Shown: positions 1-8,639, counted from the stretch's first letter. The stretch: 24,091 nt of DNA from RGIG8745 sp964554265 (GCA_964554265.1 CAZKOB010000042.1:1-24091), one strand, 5' to 3'. Notes: generated by a model from the letters alone, not told the origin. Made by a program: numbers and translations.

Positions 1-2
1 TA

Positions 3-83
3 CTGCAGGCTGTAGACAGTGCTGTAATGGCTGAAATTAGAAATACGGATTTTTTCATGATTCTTTTTTATATGATATGCTAA
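3..83 (+). other. Possible 3' end of a gene entering from the left
   Basis: The third forward frame is open from the window edge to a TAA at 81-83 (27 codons, ending ...FYMIC). It could be the tail of a plus-strand gene that converges on prs, but the stretch is too short to show homology or codon bias, so it may equally be intergenic DNA. Confidence 0.2.
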
Positions 84-97
84 CACTTAAAACAGCA

Positions 98-124
98 AAA
101 GGTTTTCGACAATCGAAAACCTTT
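98..124 (-). terminator. Stem-loop downstream of prs
   Basis: An 11-base perfect inverted repeat (98-108 with 114-124, loop of 5) lies 25 bases beyond the prs stop. On the minus strand it is followed by a short TTTTG run, so it could act as an intrinsic terminator for prs, though the U-tract is weak. Confidence 0.6.
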
Positions 125-148
125 CACCTGTTCTTATATTAATGGTTT

Positions 149-1087
149 TTAGAAATCGAATTGAGAACTTACAGACTCATTGCATTCTACACAGCGGATT
201 GCTTTTGCAAACATTTCTGCAACAGATAGTTGCTTGACTTTGGCGCATTTTTGGGTGTAAGGTATACTGTCTGAGAACACAATTTCCACAAGAGACGAAT
301 TTTGTATGCGGTCACTGGCTGGTTCGCTCATGACACAATGGGTGGCAACAGCACGTACGCTTTTGGCTCCTGCTTTAATCATCTCGTCTGCTGCTTTGGT
401 TATGGTGCCTGCCGTATCTACCATATCGTCAACGAGGATGACATTCTTGCCTTTTACATCGCCTATGATTTGGATTGAACTTACAACATTGGCTCTTTCA
501 CGAGTTTTGTTGCATAGAACAAGAGGAACACCAAGTTTCTTACTGTACAAACTTGCACGTTTCGAACCGCCAGCATCCGGAGTTGCTATTACAAGGTTGT
601 CGAGGTGAAGTGATTCTATGTAAGGTATAGAAACGAGTGAACCGTAAAGGTGATCTACTGGTACATTGAAGAATCCCTGAATCTGGTCTGCATGTAAGTC
701 CATTGTAATCAGACGATCTATTCCTGCAACGCTTAGCAAGTCTGCAACAAGTTTTGCCCCAATGCTTACTCTTGGTTTGTCTTTACGATCCTGACGCGCC
801 CAACCAAAGTATGGACATACTGCAATGACGCTGTGTGCTGATGCACGTTTGGCAGCGTCTACCATCAGTAACAATTCCATCAGATTATCGCTGTTAGGAA
901 ATGTGGATTGAACAAGGAAAACATCCTGACCTCGGATGGATTCTTCGAAGGAAACTGCAAATTCGCCGTCAGCAAAATGTATTATTATCATATTGCCAAG
1001 CGGACAACCTAATTTTTGGCATATTCTTTCTGCCAAATACCTTGACTTTGTACCTGAAAATACCTTAAACGGTCTACTTTCGCTCAT
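149..1087 (-). CDS. prs: Ribose-phosphate pyrophosphokinase (PRPP synthetase)
   Basis: Makes 5-phosphoribosyl-1-diphosphate from ribose-5-phosphate and ATP in the cytoplasm, feeding purine, pyrimidine, NAD, histidine and tryptophan synthesis. The 312-residue length is usual for class I enzymes. Visible family motifs are the ATP-side RQDRKD segment near residue 98, the metal-binding MDLHADQIQGFF segment near 130, and the PRPP-binding loop VDDMVDTAGT near residue 220. The N-terminal Met is followed by SESRPFKVFSG, which leads straight into the first beta strand, so this start fits. A promoter lies immediately upstream and a stem-loop follows. The downstream neighbour is off the window. It is a housekeeping gene with nothing abnormal in it. 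Confidence 0.97.
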   Translation of the reverse strand: MSESRPFKVFSGTKSRYLAERICQKLGCPLGNMIIIHFADGEFAVSFEESIRGQDVFLVQSTFPNSDNLMELLLMVDAAKRASAHSVIAVCPYFGWARQDRKDKPRVSIGAKLVADLLSVAGIDRLITMDLHADQIQGFFNVPVDHLYGSLVSIPYIESLHLDNLVIATPDAGGSKRASLYSKKLGVPLVLCNKTRERANVVSSIQIIGDVKGKNVILVDDMVDTAGTITKAADEMIKAGAKSVRAVATHCVMSEPASDRIQNSSLVEIVFSDSIPYTQKCAKVKQLSVAEMFAKAIRCVECNESVSSQFDF

Positions 1088-1118
1088 TTGTTTTTGTTGT
1101 GCTTTAAATAAACGGTTG

Positions 1119-1126
1119 CAAAGTTA
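1119..1126 (-). promoter_or_regulatory. Candidate -7 box of prs promoter
   Basis: On the minus strand this reads TAACTTTG, a perfect match to the Bacteroidetes -7 consensus TAnnTTTG, 31 bases before the prs ATG. No clean -33 TTTG is seen at the expected distance, so confidence is moderate. Confidence 0.5.
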
Positions 1127-1162
1127 ATAATTCTTGAAGATATGACATTATTTTTTATATGT

Positions 1163-1771
1163 TTAATCTGTTGTAGTGCGTAATTTTTTAAAGTAATTGA
1201 CCACCTTTGAGTAATTTGTTTGTTCATTAATATCAAGTAACTTCCATAATCCTCCCATTACAGCTACTCCTCCAAAGTTGTATTTTTTGATTTTGGGTAT
1301 GGTGTCCAAGTCTATGCCTCCCAATGCTATGATGTTATTATCGATAATGCCGTTTTGAGATGCGTTTATGATGTCTTGCTCTGAAAAATTTGATTGATAT
1401 CCTTGTTTGGAGATACTGTCAAATAGGGGACTGAGAAAAACATAGTTACACTTGCTTTTATATGTGTTTACCTCACTGAGACTATGGCATGAACGGCTGA
1501 TATGACCTTCATAAGCTTGTGGAATATAAGGGTTGCGCCTGTTGAGATGTATCCCTTTTAGATTATACTGGGATAGTAGAGGGAAATTGTCATGAAGGAC
1601 AATTCTGTTATGCCACTGTTTGTCTATGTCGTTAAGCAGATGCTTGCAAGATTCGGATTTTGCGTTAGGCTTGCGTAAATGGAGTATATCTAAACCTTCA
1701 TTAAACAAAGCGTTGATAATAGTCGCTTCTGTATTGAAAAATGTAGGAAGGGTGATTACAATAAGTTTCAT
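1163..1771 (-). CDS. ThiE/TenI-family protein (thiamine phosphate synthase-like)
   Basis: A TIM-barrel protein of the ThiE/TenI superfamily, whose members join the HMP and thiazole moieties to make thiamine phosphate or help aromatise the thiazole. I chose the Met at 1769-1771 (MKLIVITLP), giving 202 residues. The same frame stays open to 1939, but that extension runs through a terminator hairpin and does not look like family sequence. Motifs seen are an early LHLRKP strand end, LHDN followed by GIHLNRR (position of the HMP-phosphate site), VFLSPLFDS, and IALGGI before the phosphate-binding VMGGLW. The typical ThiE NDR triad is replaced by HDN, so a TenI-like or divergent ThiE role is possible. 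It is not obviously in an operon with other thiamine genes here. Confidence 0.75.
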   Translation of the reverse strand: MKLIVITLPTFFNTEATIINALFNEGLDILHLRKPNAKSESCKHLLNDIDKQWHNRIVLHDNFPLLSQYNLKGIHLNRRNPYIPQAYEGHISRSCHSLSEVNTYKSKCNYVFLSPLFDSISKQGYQSNFSEQDIINASQNGIIDNNIIALGGIDLDTIPKIKKYNFGGVAVMGGLWKLLDINEQTNYSKVVNYFKKLRTTTD

Positions 1772-1845
1772 TGTTGTTTTTGTTGGATAGGAGAGTAAAA
1801 AGAGAAAAAAATACTTCGTTCTTATGCATTGAATTCTCATAGCCA

Positions 1846-1886
1846 TAAAAAACCATATCAAACTCTGTTTGGGAGAATGATATGGT
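1846..1886 (-). terminator. Intrinsic terminator after the glucan operon
   Basis: On the minus strand a stem (ACCATATCA pairing with TGATATGGT, 1878-1886 with 1852-1860) is followed at once by a run of six T. It lies between the GH57 stop (2014) and the ThiE/TenI start (1771), so it most likely ends the glucan operon transcript. Confidence 0.7.
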
Positions 1887-1974
1887 CTTTTGCTTTGGCT
1901 GATAAGGACATCAATTTGTTTTTGTAAAGAATACTGCACTCTTTTGGTTGGGACTTGATGTACCTTATACTCTT

Positions 1975-2005
1975 ATACTGTTACAAATCTGTGTGTAAAC
2001 AGTAT
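1975..2005 (-). other. Stem-loop just after the GH57 stop codon
   Basis: ATACTGTT and AACAGTAT arms (1998-2005 and 1975-1982) surround a 15-base loop, starting 9 bases past the GH57 stop. There is no T-run after it. It may stabilise the 3' end of the message or work with the terminator about 100 bases downstream. Confidence 0.4.
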
Positions 2006-2013
2006 GTCATCTT

Positions 2014-3393
2014 TCAATCTTCCTTCTTTGAAGTCGCTTTCTTTGCAGTCTTCTTTTTTGCTGGTTTTGTCTTTGCTTCAGTTTCGTCTACTGTAGGATT
2101 AAGCTTTTCAAGTTTTTTCTGAAGTTTCTCAATTTCCTTGTCCTTGATCTCAATCTCTTCTCCTTGGTTCTTAATGGTTGTGAGCAAAGAATTTAGTTCC
2201 TCGTTGTCCATATCTACAGGGTACAGGCTGTTCACACGAGAAATGAAATCACCAAGAATGTTCATATAATTTGTAAAGGCATCATAAGGTCCGTCATAAA
2301 TACCCCTGTTCATACTTACACTGTTTTGTTTGGTAGTCATGAAACGGAAGTTATTGGAAGCCTGTAGATAATCCCAATCCTGCTTTATGCGGCGATCTGT
2401 ACAAATGCGTACTCTATCTGCAATACTATAGAGCTTATCAAAAGCTTCACGTTGCATGATATTTCCGAGCCAACAACTTGTGTCACGTTCCTCATCAACC
2501 CATGATATATTGTATGGAACCTCAAGGCTGCCTACAGACTTTCCCTTTGTACAAAGTTCTGATGGGGTAGAGAATGTTATGCCACGTTCTTTTGCGCATT
2601 TTGGAAGTGCGCGCAAAAATTCAAGAATGTTTGAACTCAGAGGCTGGAATATACCAAGTGCGCAAAGTTCCATGAAGATATTTACAATCTGCTCATCTTC
2701 AGGCATACCTGCAATCCAATTCGTGTAAGTGTCTGCAAAGAGAGGGTATTCGTTCCAGTCTGAATTGTTAAACCTTAAACTTATATCATCTGAAAGCTTA
2801 TAGTCACGGAGAAGAAGTTTCAAATCCGGATTTAGGGCACAATTATATATGAAGTGTGGGGATTTCCAGCCCAAAACGTGTTTGGCTCCTTCGGTCAGCA
2901 TTCCTTTAAATCCCATTGCTGCAACTTGTGCTCCGATTTCATCAGAATATATGAGCGAAGAGTTGCGGAACACTTTTGGAGCCTGTCCGAAGAGTTCTTT
3001 TATTTTGTTTTGCATGCGCAAACATTCATCGCGAAAGCTTTCTTCATTAGCCAATGATGCAAGACCGTGAGAATATGGCTCGCACAAAAACTCTACACAT
3101 CTTGTTTCGTTCAACTCTTGTAACAAGTCTATTACCTGAGGTGCATGAAATTCCAACTGTTCAAGGCCTACCCCTGAAAGTGAAAGTGCAACCTTGAAGT
3201 ATCCATTGTTCTCTTTGGCCATGTCAATGAGTGTGCGAAGTGCCGGAACATAACTCCTTTCAGCAATGTCATTGATGGAACGTTCGTTTTCATAGTCGTC
3301 GTAATAATAGTGATCGCGACCTATATCGAAAAAGCGATAACGCTTGAGATGTATAATCTGGTGAATCTCAAAATAAAGACATATAGTTTTCAT
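2014..3393 (-). CDS. Glycoside hydrolase family 57 alpha-amylase-like protein
   Basis: Third gene of the glucan operon. GH57 enzymes hydrolyse or rearrange alpha-1,4-glucans with retention; this one probably acts on intracellular glycogen or maltodextrin, since no signal peptide is visible. The N-terminal MKTICLYFEIHQI matches the start of GH57 domains, where a His-Gln pair (here H11-Q12) belongs to motif 1. Later features are CEPYSHGLASL near residue 105, FRNSSLIYSD near 142 and the LTEGAKHVLGW segment near 165. After about residue 400 the catalytic domain ends and a heptad-like charged segment plus a Lys/Thr/Ala-rich tail follows (residues about 405-459). That tail is an add-on whose function cannot be read. 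The gap to the gene upstream is 105 bases and shows no promoter match. Confidence 0.88.
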   Translation of the reverse strand: MKTICLYFEIHQIIHLKRYRFFDIGRDHYYYDDYENERSINDIAERSYVPALRTLIDMAKENNGYFKVALSLSGVGLEQLEFHAPQVIDLLQELNETRCVEFLCEPYSHGLASLANEESFRDECLRMQNKIKELFGQAPKVFRNSSLIYSDEIGAQVAAMGFKGMLTEGAKHVLGWKSPHFIYNCALNPDLKLLLRDYKLSDDISLRFNNSDWNEYPLFADTYTNWIAGMPEDEQIVNIFMELCALGIFQPLSSNILEFLRALPKCAKERGITFSTPSELCTKGKSVGSLEVPYNISWVDEERDTSCWLGNIMQREAFDKLYSIADRVRICTDRRIKQDWDYLQASNNFRFMTTKQNSVSMNRGIYDGPYDAFTNYMNILGDFISRVNSLYPVDMDNEELNSLLTTIKNQGEEIEIKDKEIEKLQKKLEKLNPTVDETEAKTKPAKKKTAKKATSKKED

Positions 3394-3498
3394 AACTTTA
3401 TTCTACTTTTTTTTTAAATCTATAACTGTATTACTTCAAGTTCTGTTTATGACTTTATTTGAACTTTTGTAGTTTAGATTAGATTTTGTTTATTATTG

Positions 3499-4764
3499 TT
3501 ATTTATTGTAGTTCTCTATTGTTTGGTCATAAAGTTTGCGTATGCGTTGCCCTACTTTTTCCCATGTGATTCCATCAACTTCTTTCTTGCCTTCTTCCTG
3601 AAGATATTTGAAAAGTGAAGGATTGGTACATATAGAGTAGATTGCATCAGCCATAGCATGTATATCCCAATAATCGGTTTTTATACACTTGTCAAGAATC
3701 TCCGCACATCCGGATTGTTTGGATATGATGGAAGGGGTTCCGCACTGCATAGCCTCCAGTGGAGCTATACCAAATGGCTCACTTACTGACGGCATGATAA
3801 ATACATCGCTATTCTTGTAACACTCATATACTTGTTTTCCACGCATGAAACCCGGGAAGTGGAATCTGTCCGCAATGCCACGTTCTGCAACAAGTCGGAT
3901 CATGGCATTCATCATATCGCCAGAACCAGCCATGCAGAAGCGGATGTTGCGTGTACGTTTTAATACGAGATCTGCTGCTTCCACAAAATATTCAGGACCT
4001 TTCTGCATTGTTATACGTCCGAGGAAAGTTACGATCTTTTCTTTTGAGTGGTCTGGACGTGGTATATCTTCGCATTCCTGAGAGAGCGGATATACGGCAT
4101 TGTGCATAGCAAAGACTTTTGCCGGGTTCTGATGATATTCGTTGATGACTGTGCGCCGTGTAAGTTCTGATACACACATGATACAGTCTGCATGGTCCAT
4201 ACCGTTCTTTTCGATAGAATACACCGTTGGATTCACTTTGCCGCGTGAACGGTCAAAATCTGTTGCATGGACATGTATACAGAGTGGTTTGCCGCTTACC
4301 ATTTTTGCATGTACTCCGGCCGGATATGTCAACCAGTCATGTGCATGGATTATATCAAACTGTTCGGTTCTTGCTATTACACCGGCTATAATTGAAAAAT
4401 TGTTGATCTCATCATGAAGGTTTTGAGGGTAGCCTCCGGCAAACTCCATACATCCCATGTCATTCACATTCATGTATGAGAAGTCGGCATATATATGGTC
4501 GCGATAACGATAATAATCCTCCGGTGACATGTGAGGAATGCGTGATTTTACATAATCATAATCTACATCACGCCATACAATAGGAACTTGATTCATACCT
4601 ACAATTTTCAGGAACTTTTCTTCCTCTCCACATGGTTTCGGCATGCAGAAGATGGTTTCCATATCATTTTGCAGGCTTAGTCCTTTTGTTATTCCATAAG
4701 AAGCAACAGCAAGACCTCCGTATATTTTTGGTGGAAATTCCCACCCGAACATTAGAACTTTCAT
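3499..4764 (-). CDS. GT4 glycosyltransferase, glycogen-synthase-like
   Basis: A GT-B fold retaining glycosyltransferase of family 4 (421 residues), second in the glucan operon. It begins MKVLMFGWEFPPKIYGGLA, the nucleotide-sugar synthase-like opening with a Gly-Gly loop, has a DIIHAHDWLTYPAG segment near residue 137 and the donor-binding segment EPFGIAPLEAMQCG near residue 330, where the two Glu residues form the E-x7-E signature. Placed between a debranching enzyme and a GH57 amylase, its likely product is an alpha-1,4-glucan (glycogen) made from a nucleotide-glucose. That substrate is inferred from context, not from sequence alone. It starts 17 bases after the upstream stop, so the two genes are surely cotranscribed. 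Confidence 0.88.
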   Translation of the reverse strand: MKVLMFGWEFPPKIYGGLAVASYGITKGLSLQNDMETIFCMPKPCGEEEKFLKIVGMNQVPIVWRDVDYDYVKSRIPHMSPEDYYRYRDHIYADFSYMNVNDMGCMEFAGGYPQNLHDEINNFSIIAGVIARTEQFDIIHAHDWLTYPAGVHAKMVSGKPLCIHVHATDFDRSRGKVNPTVYSIEKNGMDHADCIMCVSELTRRTVINEYHQNPAKVFAMHNAVYPLSQECEDIPRPDHSKEKIVTFLGRITMQKGPEYFVEAADLVLKRTRNIRFCMAGSGDMMNAMIRLVAERGIADRFHFPGFMRGKQVYECYKNSDVFIMPSVSEPFGIAPLEAMQCGTPSIISKQSGCAEILDKCIKTDYWDIHAMADAIYSICTNPSLFKYLQEEGKKEVDGITWEKVGQRIRKLYDQTIENYNK

Positions 4765-4781
4765 ATTCTTCTCTACTTCTT

Positions 4782-6725
4782 TTAATAATTATAGAATTTG
4801 CTGAGAATCTTATTGACACGAAGAATCTCTGCCACATTCATTGCAAACGAAAGTGCTCCACGTCCGTGGAATGGAGGGTTTCCATCAAACAACTCCGGCA
4901 ATGTTCCTATACAATGGTAGAACATTTCTTCCTCAAGACCCACAAAATGACGGTCTACAAAAGACAGTCCGCTACGTTTGTATATTTTCATACATGTCTC
5001 AAGATAGAAACCGGACAACCAAGGCCATACAGTTCCCTGATGATAAGCTGCGTCACGCTGGTTCTGTCCACCTTCATATACAGGATTGTAGCCTCCGCTC
5101 TTTGGTGACAACGAACGTATTCCTTTAGGTGTAAGAAGTTCCTTTGTACAGATGTCGAATATTCGTTTACGCTCTTGTATTGTAAGAGGAGTGTTTTCAA
5201 GAGAAGAGGCGATAAGCATGTTTGGACGTACACTCCAAGAAATGTAGTTTCCGTCGATATAGTCAAGCAGATATCCATGCTCGTTAAGGAATGTTTCCTT
5301 GAATGATTTGCCGGTAACTTCCGCAATAGCTGCGTATTCACCTGCTTCATCATCATGCCCCGTTTGTTCCAGTATTTGTGAGTTGAAAACAAGAGCATTA
5401 TACCATAGCGCGTTTATTTCAACGATATATCCGGAACGAGGAACAACAGGATATCCGTTTATTGTTGAATTCATCCATGTTATAGCTTTTTCGCGCCCGT
5501 TAGCATACAACAGACCGTTCTCATGTAAGAAGAGGTTGTTGTGTTTTCCTGATTTTATGAAATCGACGATTTTGTTTACTATATGTCCGTATTTCTTGCA
5601 TGCCTCTTCACGAGATATGAGGCGCGCGTATTGTTGAATACACCATATTGCCCAAAGAAGTACGTCCGGATGTTCCATTTCGTAAATATTTATGTCAGAT
5701 TTCTCACCCGACATAAAATTGTCGATAGCCTTTTCCGCCGTAATCATGGCTTTTTCGTAATATTCAACTTCATCTATGGCAAGAGTAAGTCCCGGAAGAG
5801 AGATGAACATGTCTCGTGCGCGGCATTTGAACCACGGGTATCCTGCTATTATATAGTTCTCGCCGTTTTTCTCGTAATGGAACTGATGAGCGGCATTTAC
5901 CAGACATGAATGGAAACTGTCACGCGAAACGTGCACATCGTATTCCTTGTCAAAGAGTTTTTTCAGAGAACGAGTGTATAGTTCGTCTACTCCTGCAGAG
6001 AATACGATACTTTCTCCTTTCTTAATCTCAAATTCAAAGTATCCCGGAACATAGAGGTCTTCTTTGAAGTCATAGCCCAATTCCTGTTCTTTCGGGTATT
6101 CGATTCCGCGATACCAGTTAGGGCAGTAATTAAATTCTGACTTCTTGTTGAGTTGCATATAAAGTTCTGGATACCCTTCATACATGCAGGTCTTGATACC
6201 GTTGTCTACCACTTGGTAGCTGTAGTTCACCATTCCGTTTTCATGGGTGCATTGGCGCACGCTTCTGAATGCGAGGAAAGGGCGAAGACGCAGGGTTGTA
6301 ACAGAATGAGCATCGAGAAGTGTATAACGTATCAGTATACGGTTCTCGAAATGTTGGAATACTTTTTCCTTTTTGAGAACAACACCGCCTACGCGATATA
6401 TTGTAGTCGGAAGTCTGTCCCATTCACACTCACGGATATATTTGTGTCCGTTAGGACTGAATGTTCCGCCTGAATACTTGTGAAGACCAAGATTAAATTC
6501 TGCGCCATGCTGTATTACTGTTTCGTCAAGCGAAGAAAGCAACACATGGTTGTCATCATCAAGTTCCGGAACCGGAACAACCAACAAACCGTGATATTTA
6601 CGCGTATTGCAGTCTACAATTGACGAACATGAATACGCACCTGATTTGTTGGTGCGGAGTATTTCTTTTGGAAGAGCCTCCTGCAAGTTTGTCATCAGGG
6701 TTTTGTCAAAACGTAAATAACTCAT
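4782..6725 (-). CDS. Glycogen debranching enzyme (amylo-alpha-1,6-glucosidase type)
   Basis: First gene of the glucan operon (647 residues). The N-terminal half is the beta-sandwich domain typical of archaeal/bacterial debranching enzymes, starting FLxFDKTL-like with the segment SGAYSCSSIVDCNTRKYHGLLV near residue 28-50. The C-terminal half is the (alpha/alpha)6 catalytic barrel, with YPWFKCRARDMFISLPGL near residue 300 and GGQNQRDAAYHQGTVWPWLSGF near 565, motifs shared with GDE_C/GH133-type proteins. It releases glucose from alpha-1,6 branch points of glycogen. No signal peptide is seen, so it is cytoplasmic. A strong promoter lies about 60 bases upstream and a Crp/Fnr regulator is divergent. 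Confidence 0.92.
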   Translation of the reverse strand: MSYLRFDKTLMTNLQEALPKEILRTNKSGAYSCSSIVDCNTRKYHGLLVVPVPELDDDNHVLLSSLDETVIQHGAEFNLGLHKYSGGTFSPNGHKYIRECEWDRLPTTIYRVGGVVLKKEKVFQHFENRILIRYTLLDAHSVTTLRLRPFLAFRSVRQCTHENGMVNYSYQVVDNGIKTCMYEGYPELYMQLNKKSEFNYCPNWYRGIEYPKEQELGYDFKEDLYVPGYFEFEIKKGESIVFSAGVDELYTRSLKKLFDKEYDVHVSRDSFHSCLVNAAHQFHYEKNGENYIIAGYPWFKCRARDMFISLPGLTLAIDEVEYYEKAMITAEKAIDNFMSGEKSDINIYEMEHPDVLLWAIWCIQQYARLISREEACKKYGHIVNKIVDFIKSGKHNNLFLHENGLLYANGREKAITWMNSTINGYPVVPRSGYIVEINALWYNALVFNSQILEQTGHDDEAGEYAAIAEVTGKSFKETFLNEHGYLLDYIDGNYISWSVRPNMLIASSLENTPLTIQERKRIFDICTKELLTPKGIRSLSPKSGGYNPVYEGGQNQRDAAYHQGTVWPWLSGFYLETCMKIYKRSGLSFVDRHFVGLEEEMFYHCIGTLPELFDGNPPFHGRGALSFAMNVAEILRVNKILSKFYNY

Positions 6726-6792
6726 AGTTGTATTTTAAGGTATTAATTGCGTTATTAATTGCTTAATGTGACTATATGTCATTAATTAACTC

Positions 6793-6824
6793 CAAATATA
6801 GATATTTTCCAGTTTGCAAGCAAC
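6793..6824 (-). promoter_or_regulatory. Promoter of the glucan operon
   Basis: The minus strand reads GTTG (6821-6824), 20 bases, then TATATTTG (6793-6800). Both boxes and the spacing fit the Bacteroidetes consensus. Transcription would start near 6785, about 60 bases before the debranching enzyme ATG. Confidence 0.7.
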
Positions 6825-6913
6825 CTAAATACTGATTTTTTGTTAAAAAAAGTCGGATTCTTTACTTTATATTTATAAAAACATGTTGAAAAGCAGAAAA
6901 ACAGCCCTTCTCT

Positions 6914-6945
6914 TTTGCTGATTTTGGTATATAAACGTAACTTTG
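6914..6945 (+). promoter_or_regulatory. Promoter of the Crp/Fnr-type regulator
   Basis: TTTG at 6914-6917, a 20-base spacer, then TAACTTTG at 6938-6945: a full match to the Bacteroidetes consensus. The ATG is at 6970, giving a very short leader of about 18 bases. Confidence 0.75.
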
Positions 6946-6969
6946 TAGTGATTTTATAAAAAAACACAA

Positions 6970-7674
6970 ATGGTAAAAAGAGATTCTTTAGCACTGTCGG
7001 AAATAATGCTACATCTTGATGTGATTGTTCGTCTGCTTACAGATGAGCAAAGATGTGAATTGCAAAAGAATCTGTCGGTACAAAAGTTCAAGAAGAACGA
7101 ACTTATATATAGGGAGGGGGATGTTCCCCAATATTTGTTGTGTCTTATAAGCGGTAAAGTGAAAATCTATAAAGACGGTGTCGGTGGCAGGACACAAATT
7201 ATACGTGTCATAAGGCCGGTGGAGTTCTTTGGCTATCGGGCATATTTTGCCAATCAGAACTATGTTACTGCTGCTGCTACTTTTGAGTCGACGATAATAT
7301 GTAAGATTCCAATGGACGTTCTTTATAAATGGATGGAGACAAATATTAATCTGTCCATCTTTTTTGTCAAACAACTTTCCATTGATCTTGGTATATCTGA
7401 TCAGCGCACTGTCAGTTTGACTCAAAAACATATACGTGGACGATTGGCTGAGGCGTTGCTTTTTCTTATGGATAGTTATGGTTTGGAAGAGGATGAGGCC
7501 ACGTTGTCGATATATTTGTCGAGAGAAGATTTGGCCAATTTGTCGAATATGACGACTTCTAATGCCATACGGACATTGTCGGCTTTTGCTGCCGAAAAAA
7601 TAATAGCTATTGATGGCCGAAAAATCAAGGTTATTGATGAAGAAAAGTTGAAGAAAATAAGTAGGATTGGGTAA
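6970..7674 (+). CDS. Crp/Fnr-family transcriptional regulator
   Basis: A 234-residue regulator of the CRP/FNR superfamily. Residues about 20-120 form the cyclic-nucleotide-binding-like beta roll (KNELIYREGDVPQYLLCLISGKVKIYK is split over the usual turns, followed by a FFGYRAYF segment where CRP has its cAMP-contact loop). A dimerisation helix follows, then a winged helix-turn-helix near residues 165-215 (LSREDLANLSNM, TTSNAIRTLSAFAAEKII). There is no Cys cluster of the FNR iron-sulfur type. The ligand is unknown. It is transcribed away from the glucan operon over a 244-base gap that holds both promoters, so regulation of that operon is plausible but unproven. It marks the right end of the core block. 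Confidence 0.9.
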   Translation: MVKRDSLALSEIMLHLDVIVRLLTDEQRCELQKNLSVQKFKKNELIYREGDVPQYLLCLISGKVKIYKDGVGGRTQIIRVIRPVEFFGYRAYFANQNYVTAAATFESTIICKIPMDVLYKWMETNINLSIFFVKQLSIDLGISDQRTVSLTQKHIRGRLAEALLFLMDSYGLEEDEATLSIYLSREDLANLSNMTTSNAIRTLSAFAAEKIIAIDGRKIKVIDEEKLKKISRIG

Positions 7675-7889
7675 AATGCTTTGATTGCAGCTGACCATCG
7701 AGTTGTTGAAGAATATTCCTTTTCCAATCCTGGCAGAGCGCTGGAATCTGCTGTTTGGCAATGACGCTTTTGTTATGCATAGAGAATCTTGAAAATGAGA
7801 ATTCAAGAGGCTGTCTACAAGTCCCATTTTAATGATTTTCGCTTTCGGGGGGCCGGGATAAGCTTCGTGGACAGCACAATGGTACCGGT

Positions 7890-8067
7890 ATGCCAAGGTC
7901 AGGACAAGTAATGTAAAATCAAGTTGTTTTTTGCTGGTGTTTTCACAGACTCCTCTTGCGATTATTATGATTGTAAGTGTTGTATTCACAGACTCCTCCG
8001 TCGCAAGCTCCCCAATTGCGGAATAGGAGCAATTAGAGGCTTGCGACGGAGGAGTCTGTGAATACAA
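7890..8067. repeat. Repeat A, left copy (44-45-base units with GACTCCTC motif)
   Basis: Two units share TTCACAGACTCCTC followed by about 30 AT-rich bases ending in TGTAAG. The reverse complement of this stretch, including the preceding TAATGTAAAATCAAGTTGTT-like lead, matches 22680-22850. The second unit forms one arm of the perfect hairpin at 7980-8067. Confidence 0.75.
7980..8067. repeat. Perfect 29-base inverted repeat
   Basis: Positions 7980-8008 are exactly the reverse complement of 8039-8067, with a 30-base centre that itself has CAATTG/CAATT pairing. The arms contain the ACAGACTCCTCCGTCGC motif found again near 22.69 kb. It would form a long cruciform or RNA hairpin. Confidence 0.85.
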
Positions 8068-8470
8068 TAACAAAAGCAGGTGTCTTTATTAGAGCCATTT
8101 CTTCTTTCTTTTTGATACTAATTCCACCCGTAGTGAATGGAATCTTGTTAACATAATTAAGATTCGTTTATACTTTATCGATTGCTGAATTTTTGAAATT
8201 TTATTGATAATTTGTTGATAACCAATAAAATACTATTTCAGCAAAACGATGCCGTTTTAAGTGCAAAAGGTACAGGTTGTGATAAAAATAGGATATGTTG
8301 ATAATCAGCAAGTTATAAAAATACTTGTCCAAGATCCTTGTTTTTCGCAGCCGGAATCCGTCTTTGTTTTTTTCGTGGCTTTGAAAATCCGGTTATGATT
8401 TTTTAAGAAATCAAATTGGACAATACCGGATTTCAGCCCGAAAAACGGACTTCTTCAAACCCGTTCACCT

Positions 8471-8552
8471 TGAAAATAAATTTCGTTCACCTTGAAAAAT
8501 TTTTTACAAGGCACTTTAAAAACATTTTCAAGGTGAACGAAATTTATTTTCA
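8471..8552. repeat. Perfect 28-base inverted repeat inside repeat B
   Basis: 8471-8498 is the exact reverse complement of 8525-8552 (motif TTCAAGGTGAACGAAATTT), spaced by 26 bases. In the right copy (23092-23184) the corresponding outer arm has changed, so only part of the hairpin remains there, but the TTCAAGGTGAACGA motif occurs twice more in tandem. Confidence 0.85.
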
Positions 8553-8639
8553 GCATGCTCTTTTTTCGGGCGAAGCACACACGAATGTGAATAAATGTAT
8601 CTTTTTAGAATGCAAATTGTATTATTTTTACATTTTGGC

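Noticed and set aside
7809..7860. GAGGCTGTCTACAAGTCCC as an insertion-sequence end
   Set aside because: It looks like IS termini seen in Bacteroidetes, but no partner repeat or transposase could be found in the window.
7009..8073. 354-codon minus-strand frame across the Crp/Fnr gene and repeat A
   Set aside because: It is antisense to a clear regulator gene and runs through the perfect hairpin; the composition is not protein-like.
8200..8330. TTGTTGATAA-type motifs resembling DnaA boxes, possible origin
   Set aside because: They deviate from TTATCCACA, are spread irregularly, and no replication gene is near; the same motifs recur in the other repeat copy.
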